Shown: positions 8,491-17,571 of the stretch, piece after piece
Position numbering within the stretch: the first letter of the stretch is position 1
Layout: every line of letters begins with the position of its first letter
NCBI GenBank assembly: GCA_029262775.1
Contig: JAJCYR010000054.1
Span: 1 to 51,943, forward strand
Length of the DNA stretch: 51,943 nucleotides
Reading direction: 5' to 3'
Source: Bacteroidota bacterium
GTDB lineage: Bacteria; Bacteroidota; Rhodothermia; Rhodothermales; UBA10348
Position numbers and translations under genes: made by a program
Notes under the pieces: model-generated
What the model saw: the letters and a program-made list of their open reading frames with translations, nothing else
The model's database searches: none
What the model was told of the DNA's origin: nothing

Positions 8491-9492
8491 ATGGAAACCC
8501 CCCAATTTGATATTTCGGCCGTCAACGAGCGGATTACGAAGGAAAGCGCATTTGTAGATGACCTGCTCGCCGAGATCGGGCGCGTCGTGATCGGGCAGCG
8601 TTACATGATTGAGCGCCTGCTGATCGGGCTCCTCGGCGATGGGCACGTGCTGCTGGAGGGCGTTCCTGGTCTTGCAAAAACGCTCACGGTATCCTCGCTC
8701 GCGAAGGCAATGGGGACGGCCTTCCAGCGCATTCAGTTCACCCCTGACCTGTTGCCTGCCGATCTCCTGGGTACGCTCATTTTCAACCCGAAAGAAGGCA
8801 GCTTTTCAATCAAGAAGGGCCCCATCTTTGCCAATATTATACTGGCCGACGAAATCAACCGATCGCCTGCCAAGGTGCAATCGGCGCTGCTGGAGAGCAT
8901 GCAGGAGCGACAGGTGACGATTGGCGAGACGACGTTTCCGCTCGATGCGCCGTTTCTTGTGTTGGCTACGCAGAACCCGATTGAGCAGGAGGGGACGTAT
9001 CCGCTTCCCGAAGCGCAGGTGGACCGCTTCATGATGAAAATCAAGGTGGGCTACCCGACCCGAGAGGAGGAGCTGGAAATCATGCGTCGCATGGCGCGAA
9101 CGGGAGACAAGGTCGCCGTCCGGCCGGTGGTTACCCCAGCGCAGATTCTCTCGGCGCGTGCCGTACTCAACGATCTGTACATGGATGAGCGTGTGGAGCG
9201 CTATATTGTAGATCTGGTCATGGCGTCGCGCGAGCCGGACGGCGTGGGGCTCGGCGCGCTCGCGCCACTCATTGAGTTCGGTGCCTCGCCCCGCGCAACC
9301 ATCAATTTGAACCTGGCTTCCCGCGCACATGCTTTCCTGCGCCACCGCGCCTACGTCACGCCCGAAGACGTGCGCTCGATCGCGCTCGACGTGCTCCGCC
9401 ATCGTATTGCTCTCACGTACGAAGCCGAAGCTGAGGAAATTACCAGTGAGGATATTGTAGATCGCATCCTTCATGCCGTCGAGGTCCCGTGA
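8491..9492 (+). CDS. MoxR-family AAA+ ATPase
   Basis: The 333-residue protein is a MoxR-type AAA+ ATPase, a group that acts as chaperone for assembly or activation of partner protein complexes. The Walker A is GVPGLAKT (about 54-61), Walker B is ILADEINR (about 116-123), and NPIEQEGTYPLPEAQ.DRF is the MoxR-typical sensor I/arginine-finger region. It starts immediately after the previous stop. Its own stop TGA shares bases with the ATG of hprK. MoxR genes usually sit next to DUF58 and VWA-domain genes; none is present here, which is odd. Confidence 0.92.
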   Translation: METPQFDISAVNERITKESAFVDDLLAEIGRVVIGQRYMIERLLIGLLGDGHVLLEGVPGLAKTLTVSSLAKAMGTAFQRIQFTPDLLPADLLGTLIFNPKEGSFSIKKGPIFANIILADEINRSPAKVQSALLESMQERQVTIGETTFPLDAPFLVLATQNPIEQEGTYPLPEAQVDRFMMKIKVGYPTREEELEIMRRMARTGDKVAVRPVVTPAQILSARAVLNDLYMDERVERYIVDLVMASREPDGVGLGALAPLIEFGASPRATINLNLASRAHAFLRHRAYVTPEDVRSIALDVLRHRIALTYEAEAEEITSEDIVDRILHAVEVP

Positions 9493-10517
9493 TGCCGAGT
9501 CGCCAAGCAAAAACGTTCAAAAAGGAGTCGATAACGGTCGAATTTGCCATTCGACAACTCGAGACCGTGGTTGGCGTCGAAATAAAGCCGCTCAACAGCG
9601 CCGCGGCCGACGAGCGTATGATTACCGACGCCAGCCTGCACCGCCCGGGACTCGCGCTGGCTGGCTATCTGGAGCTCTTCACGTACAAACGAGTGCAGGT
9701 GCTCGGTAATACCGAAACCCGCTTTTTGAACCATCTGGATGCGGAGGCGCGCGCCCAGGCGTTCAACAATGTGCTCCGTTTCCCGGTACCGTGCTTAATC
9801 CTGACCGAAGGGAACAAGTTGGACAAGGAACTGCTCGGCATGGCCACAAGCGCTGGCGTCCCGGTCTACGTGACCACCATGCCGTCAACGCAGTTCCTGT
9901 ATCTGCTGCGCGACTTCCTTGCCGATCAGTTTGCGCTGCAGCAGTCCGTGCACGGATCGCTTATAGACGTCTACGGCATTGGTCTGCTTATTGTCGGTCC
10001 GGCAGGGATTGGCAAAAGTGAAGTCGCGCTCGATCTCGTGGAGCGCGGTCACCGCCTCGTAGCCGACGACGTGGTCATGGTTACCCGCAAGGAAGACGAC
10101 ATTCTCATGGGTGCCGGTACCGATCTGGTGCAGCATTTTATGGAAATCCGTGGGCTGGGCCTGGTAGATGTCCGTGCCATGTTCGGTATTCGCGCCATCC
10201 GTTTCCAGAAGCGGGTCGAGGTGGTGGTCAACCTGCATCCGTGGGATCCGGACCAGGAGTACACACGGCTCGGTATGATTGACGAACACTACCCGCTCAT
10301 GGGGGTTGAGCTGCCACTCGTCAAGCTCCCCGTGACGCCCGGTAAAAACGTCACTGTGCTGTGCGAAGTGATCGCCATGAACCACATCCTGCGACACTAT
10401 GGTTACGACCCCGCCAAAGTCTTCGCCGAGCGCCTCTCGTCCCGCATCCGCGAAAAGGGCGTTGCCAACGAAGCTCCTGTGCGCGGCGTCGAGTACTTCG
10501 AGCACGACTACGAATAG
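9492..10517 (+). CDS. hprK: HPr kinase/phosphorylase
   Basis: HprK phosphorylates and dephosphorylates a serine in HPr or HPr-like proteins and links carbon state to regulation. The protein of 341 residues has an N-terminal HprK domain (about 10-135) and a C-terminal kinase domain with P-loop GPAGIGKSE (about 167-175) and the following ERGHRLVADD segment. The HprK signature region MEIRGLGLVDVRAMFG is present. ATG 9492 overlaps the MoxR stop in ATGA fashion; a GTG one codon earlier is also possible. No ptsH or EI gene is in view. It ends 19 nt from the convergent smc gene. Confidence 0.93.
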   Translation: MPSRQAKTFKKESITVEFAIRQLETVVGVEIKPLNSAAADERMITDASLHRPGLALAGYLELFTYKRVQVLGNTETRFLNHLDAEARAQAFNNVLRFPVPCLILTEGNKLDKELLGMATSAGVPVYVTTMPSTQFLYLLRDFLADQFALQQSVHGSLIDVYGIGLLIVGPAGIGKSEVALDLVERGHRLVADDVVMVTRKEDDILMGAGTDLVQHFMEIRGLGLVDVRAMFGIRAIRFQKRVEVVVNLHPWDPDQEYTRLGMIDEHYPLMGVELPLVKLPVTPGKNVTVLCEVIAMNHILRHYGYDPAKVFAERLSSRIREKGVANEAPVRGVEYFEHDYE

Positions 10518-10536
10518 ACGGGACTCAGGGCAGGGC

Positions 10537-13500
10537 CTATGCCACCATATCCAGGCCGTCCTCGAATGTGACGCCGACAAGGCGCGAGACCCCCTGCTCG
10601 CGCATGGTAATGCCGTACATGCGGTCGGCGGCTTCCATCGTGCGCTTGTTGTGCGTCACGAGGATGAACTGCGTCGAGTCTGAGAAGGAGCGGATGAGGT
10701 GCATGAAGCGTCCCACGTTGGCGTCGTCGAGCGGCGCATCGACCTCGTCCAGGATGCAGAAGGGGCTCGGCTTGACGAGGTAGATTGAGAAGAGGAGCGC
10801 AATGGCGGTAAGGGTTTTTTCTCCACCCGACAGCTGAGCCAGCACGCTGGGCTTTTTGCCGAGCGGTTTGGCGAAGATCTCTATATCTGCTTCGAGCGGG
10901 TCATCCGGGTCCGCGAGAACGACGTCGGCCGAGGCACCTTCGCCAAACAGTTCGGCGAACAGGCGGCGAAAATTCTCCTGGATTGCACCGAACGTCGCAT
11001 GGAAGCGCTCGCTGGCGGTCGTATTGATTTCGCCAATGGTCTTGAGGAGCGTTTCTTCTGCGCCCTCCAGGTCTGCCAACTGTTCGGTCAGGAACGTAAG
11101 CCGCTCCTTTTCCTCTTCGAAGGATTCCAGGGCCAAGGCGTTCACGGGGCCCATCTGGCGAATTTTGCTTTTGAGATCCTGTACCCGTTCGCGGGCAGCC
11201 GTCCGGTCGAACTCGTCCGGCACCTCACGCTCCAACGAGTCCTCGTCCTCCAGGTCGACCTCGAAATCCTCAAGCATCGTTCGGCACAGGTCTTCGCGCC
11301 GCGTCTCCAGTTCGGCGAGGCGGACTTCGTGGCTCGACACGAGCTTCAGCGCTGCCTCCCTCTCGCGCCTGAGTCCCCGAAGCGCCGCCTCGATATCCGA
11401 TATCTGGACACGCGACTCCATAAGTTCGTCCTTGGCGGCCGATACCTCCTTCTCAATGGCACTCCGTGCGGCGAGCAGCTTTTCGAGATCCTTCTCGAGC
11501 GTAGCACACCGCTCCGTCGTTTCGGCCTGTTGTCCGGAGAGCGCCACAATGGCCTCGGCACGTTCCTTTTCGCGCCGCTCCAGTTCATTCAGGTCATCTT
11601 GGTTTCGCTGGATGTCCCGCTTCAGGTTGTCGAGCCGGTTGCGCGTCTGGACAGCGGTAATGTTGGCTTCGTTGAAAAAGTCGAACGCCTCGCGGCTGGC
11701 CTCTTCTATGCTGCCAAAGGATTCTTCGGCTTCGGATCGGCGTTTCTGGATGTCGGCAACCTGGACACTGACCTGTTTGAGTGACGCGGAAATACCTTCT
11801 TTTTCGGTGATGGTGGCGGTGCGCTGCTCTTCAAGCGTCGCCAGGCGCTCATCGATTTCCTTACGGCGCCGTCCGGCGGTCTCTGCTTCGTACTCGGCAC
11901 GGGAGAGGGCTTTGTCGGCCGTGGTGTGCTCCGAGCGGGCGGTATCGAGCGCCCGCCGGGCGGCGCCAACATCGAGCGCGCCGAGCTTCCATTCCGCCTC
12001 ACGGACGTGCTCGTCTGCCTGTCCTACCGCAGCCTCAAGCCGGGCCACCTCTTTCTCAAGCCGTGCCAGCTGTTCGCGGCGTCCCATGCGCGAGGCGGCC
12101 ACGGAGACCTGTTCCCGCCTGCTGCCGGCGTGTACGACGCCCGAGTCGCCGGTCCACTCGCCCGTTCGGGCCACGATCCGGGCGCCGGATGGCGCCCGGA
12201 CGCCGTCAATACTGTCAACGACCCATGTATCGTGGAACAGGGCGCGGGCCAGCACTTCATAGCGGGGCTCGCTGACGCGCACGACGCCGAGGAGCGGGGC
12301 CGCGCTGCCAAGCCCGGCGCCGACAGGTGACGTGGCGTGTGCACCACCCCGTGCAGCGGGTATCTGTTTGGCAGAATCAGAATCCGGTCCATGGCCGGGC
12401 AGGCGTTCCAGAACGATAAAACTGGCTTGGCCTTTGCCCTCGTGGCGCAGTTTGGCGACAGCCGCTTCCAACTCCCGCTCTCCTGTTACCACAATGCAGC
12501 TGGCCAGATTCCCGAGGGCGGTGTCCACGGCAGCCTTCCACTCGGCGTCACAGCCCATCACATCCGCAACCGTCACCAGATCACCGTCGGTCCAATCTGT
12601 ATCCTGTGCCAGAAATCGGACGGTCTCGCCCAGGTCATCAAAGCTCTCCACGAGTCCGAGGAGCAGTCCTGCTTCGGCCGCCGCCGCGTCATAGGCGCGC
12701 TCAGCGCCTCGGGATGCTTCGCGGGCTGCCCGCAGCGTCTCCTCTGCCCCGGTTCGCGCAGCCACCCGTCGGTCCACCTCATCCTGGGCCGCCACAAGGG
12801 CCTTCCGGGCGAGGTTCGCCGCCTCGCGAGCGGCGCGGAGCCGCGCCTCCATATCGTCATTCCCTGCGCCAAGCGTCTCGCGCGCGCCGCGCCGCTCCTC
12901 CATTTCGGCGGTAATCACTTCGACGCGTGTGGCAAGCCGGTCCACATGCCGCTCGCGCGCCGCGCGCTCGGCCAGCGCATTCCGTTCTTCCTGTCTCAGG
13001 CTGTGCAGCTTCGCCTGATGCTTCTGCTGCGTATTCTGTGCCTCGTCTCGAATGCGCCGGGCATCCGTCAGGGCGGCTTCGGCCGATGTGGCAGCCGGTT
13101 GGGCACTTTCCAGGTCCTGCCGACTGCGCTCCAGGACGCGTACAAGCAGGTCGCGCCGCGCGACATTTGTTTTTTCCTCCTCGGCCAGTCGGGTCAGATC
13201 CCGGGCCAGAACGGTAAGCCGCTCGGTGCCCACGCGGAGGTCCGATTCCGCAGCACGCAACCGGTCAATGTGCCGGCTCAGGCGGGTCTGCCCTTCGGAG
13301 ACCCGCTTTTCGCGGTCCACGTATTCTTTCTGCAGCGCCTCATGTGCCGCTTCCTGGGCGCTCACGCGCGCACCGAATGCTTCAGCTTCCTGATGGGCCA
13401 CGGTGCGAGCCTTGGTGGATTCTGAAATACCGTGTCCCAACGACAAAAATTCAAGCGTCGCCAGTGAGAGTTCCAGGTCCCGCAGTTCGGTCTCGAACTC

Positions 13501-14148
13501 CTTGTAGCGCGCCGTTTTCCGGGCCTGTCTTTCCAGGCTCTTGACGCGTTTGTCGAGCTCGTCGGTCAAATCCCGCACGCGGTCCAGATCGACCTGTGTC
13601 GTTTTGAGCTTTCGCAGCGTCTGCCCTCGGCGGATTTTGTACTTCGTGATGCCTGCCGCCTCCTCGAACAGGTGCCGCCGGTCCTGGGCGTTGTCCGAGA
13701 GCAGCTCTTCGATCATTTTGAGTTCGATCACGGAATAGGCACCGGCACCCATGCCCGTGTCCATGAACAGATCCGTAATGTCCTTCAAGCGGCACTGCAC
13801 GCCGTTGAGCAGGTATTCCGACTCGCCGCTGCGGAACAGCCGCCGTCCTATGGTCACTTCCGAGTATTCTATGGGGAGAATGCCCCGCGTATTTTCGATG
13901 GTCAGCATGACTTCCGACATTCCGAGCGCGCGACGCTTCGATGTGCCGTTGAAAATCACGTTGTCCATCTTGTCGCTACGCAGAATGCGGGCACGCTGCT
14001 CGCCAATGACCCAGCGCACGGCATCGACAATATTTGACTTGCCACACCCGTTCGGGCCTACGACGCAGGTTACGCCTGGGGCGAAGTCAACCACCGTCCG
14101 GTCGGCAAAACTTTTGAAGCCGTGCAGTTCAAGCTTACTGAGGTACAT
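10537..14148 (-). CDS. smc: Chromosome segregation protein SMC
   Basis: SMC is the ATPase core of condensin, which organises and segregates the chromosome. ATG 14148 begins MYLSKLELHGFKSFAD, the conserved SMC N-terminus; the reading frame extends upstream without support. The 1,203-residue protein has Walker A GPNGCGKSN (about 31-39), a first coiled coil, a hinge around 510-650 (DVMGCDAEW, then TALGNLASCIVV), a second coiled coil, the signature LSGGEKTLTAIAL and Walker B CILDEVDAPLDDANV near the C-terminus. The hinge holds an unusual Gly/Ala/Ser-rich stretch. The length matches the family. ScpA and ScpB are not in the window. Confidence 0.97.
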   Translation of the reverse strand: MYLSKLELHGFKSFADRTVVDFAPGVTCVVGPNGCGKSNIVDAVRWVIGEQRARILRSDKMDNVIFNGTSKRRALGMSEVMLTIENTRGILPIEYSEVTIGRRLFRSGESEYLLNGVQCRLKDITDLFMDTGMGAGAYSVIELKMIEELLSDNAQDRRHLFEEAAGITKYKIRRGQTLRKLKTTQVDLDRVRDLTDELDKRVKSLERQARKTARYKEFETELRDLELSLATLEFLSLGHGISESTKARTVAHQEAEAFGARVSAQEAAHEALQKEYVDREKRVSEGQTRLSRHIDRLRAAESDLRVGTERLTVLARDLTRLAEEEKTNVARRDLLVRVLERSRQDLESAQPAATSAEAALTDARRIRDEAQNTQQKHQAKLHSLRQEERNALAERAARERHVDRLATRVEVITAEMEERRGARETLGAGNDDMEARLRAAREAANLARKALVAAQDEVDRRVAARTGAEETLRAAREASRGAERAYDAAAAEAGLLLGLVESFDDLGETVRFLAQDTDWTDGDLVTVADVMGCDAEWKAAVDTALGNLASCIVVTGERELEAAVAKLRHEGKGQASFIVLERLPGHGPDSDSAKQIPAARGGAHATSPVGAGLGSAAPLLGVVRVSEPRYEVLARALFHDTWVVDSIDGVRAPSGARIVARTGEWTGDSGVVHAGSRREQVSVAASRMGRREQLARLEKEVARLEAAVGQADEHVREAEWKLGALDVGAARRALDTARSEHTTADKALSRAEYEAETAGRRRKEIDERLATLEEQRTATITEKEGISASLKQVSVQVADIQKRRSEAEESFGSIEEASREAFDFFNEANITAVQTRNRLDNLKRDIQRNQDDLNELERREKERAEAIVALSGQQAETTERCATLEKDLEKLLAARSAIEKEVSAAKDELMESRVQISDIEAALRGLRREREAALKLVSSHEVRLAELETRREDLCRTMLEDFEVDLEDEDSLEREVPDEFDRTAARERVQDLKSKIRQMGPVNALALESFEEEKERLTFLTEQLADLEGAEETLLKTIGEINTTASERFHATFGAIQENFRRLFAELFGEGASADVVLADPDDPLEADIEIFAKPLGKKPSVLAQLSGGEKTLTAIALLFSIYLVKPSPFCILDEVDAPLDDANVGRFMHLIRSFSDSTQFILVTHNKRTMEAADRMYGITMREQGVSRLVGVTFEDGLDMVA

Positions 14149-14326
14149 TCGCGTACAGGATTTACGGAACCAACATGCAATTAAGGAACAGAATGACCGT
14201 TTTGCAAACGAAGTTGTCAACACGCACAGGTCGTGCAATAACAACAATATGCGATGCATCTAAAAAAATCATGTTCCGTTTTTGCCTGCCATTGCGTACC
14301 CTTTGTCTGAATCAGCCCGTCTGCCC

Positions 14327-14908
14327 ATGTTCAAGGAAGGAGTCGTCACGCAGCTTCTGGTAGCCCACAAGAACGGTGATGAAGGGGCTGTGGACGAACT
14401 TTTCAAGCTGGTGTATGATGAGCTTCGAGACATCGCGAGTCGGGAGCTTTATTTTCGGAGCCCTGGGAAAACCATGAATCCGACCGGGCTGGTGCACGAA
14501 GCGTACCTGAAACTCTTCGATAAGACGGAGAACAACTGGGAGAATCGGGCGCATTTTTTCGGCGTCACGTCGCGGGCCATGAGGCAGATTCTGGTGGATT
14601 ATGCCCGTCGGTGGAAAGCCCAGAAGCGTGGCGGTAGTGCTGCACGGTACAAATCAACACGGCTCGATGCATCGGTCATTGCCGGCGACGACGTGCAGCC
14701 CATTGACATTCTGGATCTCGACCATGCGCTCAACCGCCTGGAGGGGCTCAATCCGCGGTTTGCCCGCATTGTGGAATGCCGGTATTTTGCGAATATGTCG
14801 GTCAAGGAAACGGCCGAGGTACTCGATGTGGCGGAGCGGACGGTGAACCGGGACTGGATCAAGGCCAAGTCGCTGCTCTACATGATGCTCATGGAGAACG
14901 CAATCTGA
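14327..14908 (+). CDS. ECF-type sigma factor associated with Ser/Thr kinases (TIGR02999-like)
   Basis: The 193-residue product has sigma region 2 (LFKLVYDELRDIASRE, then the MNPTGLVHEAYLKL and RAHFFGVTSRAMRQILVD blocks) and region 4 (FARIVECRYFANMSVKETAEVLDVAERTVNRDW). The NPTxLVHEAYLKL pattern identifies the ECF subgroup usually encoded beside TPR-containing Ser/Thr kinases. I use ATG 14327; an upstream TTG at 14282 adds 15 poorly supported residues. The kinase starts 2 nt after its stop, so the two form one unit and the kinase probably controls the sigma factor. It is divergent from smc. Confidence 0.9.
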   Translation: MFKEGVVTQLLVAHKNGDEGAVDELFKLVYDELRDIASRELYFRSPGKTMNPTGLVHEAYLKLFDKTENNWENRAHFFGVTSRAMRQILVDYARRWKAQKRGGSAARYKSTRLDASVIAGDDVQPIDILDLDHALNRLEGLNPRFARIVECRYFANMSVKETAEVLDVAERTVNRDWIKAKSLLYMMLMENAI

Positions 14909-14910
14909 TC

Positions 14911-17571
14911 ATGGACAAAACACGCTGGCAACAGGTAGAGGCCATTTTTGATGAAGCCATGGCACTGCCCTCCAAGGAGCGGGACGCATGGGTTCTCGAT
15001 CGGTGCGCGGACAATGCCGAGCTCCTGGCCGACGTTGTCCGGCTGCTGCATGCGGCGGCCAATTCCGAGGACTTTCTGGAGTCCGACTCGCCCGACCACC
15101 TGCACAAAGTGTTGCAGTCCATGGCGAAAGACATCGAAGAGGATGACATGCCGCGGGCGGTGGGTCCGTACCGGCTCATTCGTCCACTCGGACGCGGAGG
15201 GATGGGACAGGTCTACCTGGCCGTCCGTGACGACGAGGCCTTCCGGCGCTACGTGGCCGTGAAAGTGATCAAGCGGGGTATGGATTCGGATGAGATCCTG
15301 AAGCGTTTCCGCATGGAACGCCAGATTCTGGCGGCGCTCACGCATCCGAATATTGCGCGGCTGCTCGACGGCGGGGCGACCGACGAAGGACTGTCCTATT
15401 TCGTCATGGAGTTTGTCGATGGCGAACGTATCGACACGTATTGCGATGAGCACCGACTGACGCTCGACGAGCGGCTCGATATTTTCGGCAAGGTCTGCTC
15501 GGCCGTGCACTACGCGCACCAGAACCTGATCGTACACCGGGACCTGAAGCCATCGAATATTTTGGTCACAGCGCAGGGGGAGGTGAAGCTGCTCGACTTT
15601 GGGATCGCCAAGTTCCTGAACCCGGACCTGGCCGGGTATACACTGCCCATGACGCGTGCGGAGGACCGGGTCATGACACCCGAGTACGCATCGCCCGAGC
15701 AGCTGCGAGGAGGTAGTATTACGACGAGCAGCGATGTCTATCAGTTGGGCGTCCTGCTCTACGAACTGCTCACCGGGCACAAACCATTTGTCTTTCAGAC
15801 TACAGCGCGCAAGGAAATCGAGCAGAAGGTGCTCGAAAAGGAACCCGAGCGGCCGTCGACCATGGTGACACGTTCCGGAACGGACTCAGCGTCGCGGCTC
15901 CGAGCCACATCACTCGATAGGCTCCGCAGGCAGCTTTCCGGCGATCTGGACCGGATTGTGCTCATGGCGCTGCGCAAGGAGCAGGACCGGCGCTACGAGT
16001 CGGCGAGCGAGCTTCTACAGGATATTGCGAATTACCGCCAGGGGCGTCCGGTCAAGGCGCAGTCCGATTCGCCGCTTTATCGGACGGGCAAATTCGTGCG
16101 CCGCAACCGGCTTGTTGTAAGTTTCAGCGTGGTTATTGTGCTGCTGCTCGTCGCATCGACCATTCTTTCGGTCCGGTATGCACGTAGCATGGCCCAGCAG
16201 AAGGCGCAGACCGAACTTGAAGCGCGAAAGGCCGAGGAGGTAACCTCGTATATCGTAGACCTGTTCGAGGCGGCCGCTCCCGAGCGGCTGCAGGGGCGCG
16301 ACATGACGGTTCGTGAACTGGTCGAGGAAGGGGCACGTACTCTGGAGCGGGGGGAAGGCGTCCCGCCGGACTTGGCTGCAGCGCTCCGAAATACCGTAGG
16401 CGCTGTGCTGACCGAGATCGGTGACATGGAGCGGGCCACGCTACTCCTCGAAGAGAATATCCGCCTGCTCAGGGCGCGGCTCGGGCCAGACAGGGACCAT
16501 CCGGACCTGGCCGAAGCCCTCTACCGGCTCGGGTATGTGCTCGACGAAGGGTCCACGCTCAGCAGCTGGGAGCGGGCCGTCGCCCTCTACGACGAATCGC
16601 TCGGTATGCACCGGCGGCTACAGGGCTATCCGAACCGCGAGGCAGCGCAGGTTGTGAATGACCTGGCGGTGACCTACATGCGACTGGACGAGGATTCAAC
16701 GGCGCGTGTACTGCTGAACGAGGCGCTGGCAGAGAGGCGGTTGCTGTTCCCCGACGGACGGCACAAGGATATTGCAGAATCGCTGTCAAACCTGGGGACG
16801 TACTCGGCGCGCATGGGCGATTTTTCAGCGGCCGAACGCTACTACCGGGAGTCGCTCGCCATGTCCAGGTCCACGCTTGGAGATGATCACCCTCTTGTGG
16901 CGGACAACATCTACAATCTGGGCAGCATCCTGTACGATCTGGGCCTCTATGAAGAGGCCCAGGGTCTACTCGAGGATGCGGCGCGTCGCAGGCAGACTGT
17001 TTACGGTGCGGAGCACGACGAGACGGCCCGTGCATTCAGTTACCTTGGGCGCACACTGCTTGCGCAGGGCAACCTGGGCGAGGCCGAGCGTCACCTTACG
17101 CGGGCCCTGGATGTGCACCAGGCGGTGCACGGCGATATCAGTTTTTTCACGGCAATGGATCAGATGTGGCTCGGACGGCTTGAACGCGAGAAAGGGCGGC
17201 TGGATGTGGCGGCAGACTGGTATACGAAGGCCGTGAACGTGTTTGGCCAGGCCGGCGCTGAGGATTGGGCAGCCGTTTTCCAGGGAGAACTGGCTACCGT
17301 GCTGGCCGCCGGCGGGGAGACAACGCGGGCTTTGGCGGCCTACCGCCGCGCCGTGCAGATCATGTCCGATGCGTGGGGAGACAGCGATACGGATCTGGCC
17401 TCGACGCGGCACGAGTACGCGCAGCTTCTGCTCGAAGTGGGTCGGCTGGACGAAGCCGAGGCCGAACTCGAGCAGAGTCTCGACGCCTTTCTGGGGGCTG
17501 ACATGGTCGATGCAGCGGCCGACGTACGTCTTACGCTGGCTCGGCTGGAGTCGGCACGGTCTCGAAGCTGA
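14911..17571 (+). CDS. Transmembrane Ser/Thr protein kinase with TPR sensor domain
   Basis: The 886-residue protein has a PknB-type kinase domain with glycine loop GRGGMGQV (94-101), catalytic Lys 118, HRDLKPSN (209-216) and DFG (229-231). One transmembrane helix lies at about 402-421. The C-terminal half is a series of tetratricopeptide repeats (about 450-875) with phrases such as [14 protein letters not shown]. This architecture predicts a cytoplasmic kinase and a periplasmic TPR sensor. ATG 14911 follows the sigma gene by 2 nt. An N-terminal helical segment (1-80), starting [16 protein letters not shown], is common in this kinase group. The last 41 bp overlap the clpB 3' end on the opposite strand. 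Confidence 0.93.
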   Translation: MDKTRWQQVEAIFDEAMALPSKERDAWVLDRCADNAELLADVVRLLHAAANSEDFLESDSPDHLHKVLQSMAKDIEEDDMPRAVGPYRLIRPLGRGGMGQVYLAVRDDEAFRRYVAVKVIKRGMDSDEILKRFRMERQILAALTHPNIARLLDGGATDEGLSYFVMEFVDGERIDTYCDEHRLTLDERLDIFGKVCSAVHYAHQNLIVHRDLKPSNILVTAQGEVKLLDFGIAKFLNPDLAGYTLPMTRAEDRVMTPEYASPEQLRGGSITTSSDVYQLGVLLYELLTGHKPFVFQTTARKEIEQKVLEKEPERPSTMVTRSGTDSASRLRATSLDRLRRQLSGDLDRIVLMALRKEQDRRYESASELLQDIANYRQGRPVKAQSDSPLYRTGKFVRRNRLVVSFSVVIVLLLVASTILSVRYARSMAQQKAQTELEARKAEEVTSYIVDLFEAAAPERLQGRDMTVRELVEEGARTLERGEGVPPDLAAALRNTVGAVLTEIGDMERATLLLEENIRLLRARLGPDRDHPDLAEALYRLGYVLDEGSTLSSWERAVALYDESLGMHRRLQGYPNREAAQVVNDLAVTYMRLDEDSTARVLLNEALAERRLLFPDGRHKDIAESLSNLGTYSARMGDFSAAERYYRESLAMSRSTLGDDHPLVADNIYNLGSILYDLGLYEEAQGLLEDAARRRQTVYGAEHDETARAFSYLGRTLLAQGNLGEAERHLTRALDVHQAVHGDISFFTAMDQMWLGRLEREKGRLDVAADWYTKAVNVFGQAGAEDWAAVFQGELATVLAAGGETTRALAAYRRAVQIMSDAWGDSDTDLASTRHEYAQLLLEVGRLDEAEAELEQSLDAFLGADMVDAAADVRLTLARLESARSRS

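Noticed and set aside
10856-12262. 468-residue Ser/Arg-rich plus-strand frame
   Set aside because: It is antisense to the smc coiled coil; the Ser/Arg richness is the complement of Glu/Ala/Arg codons.
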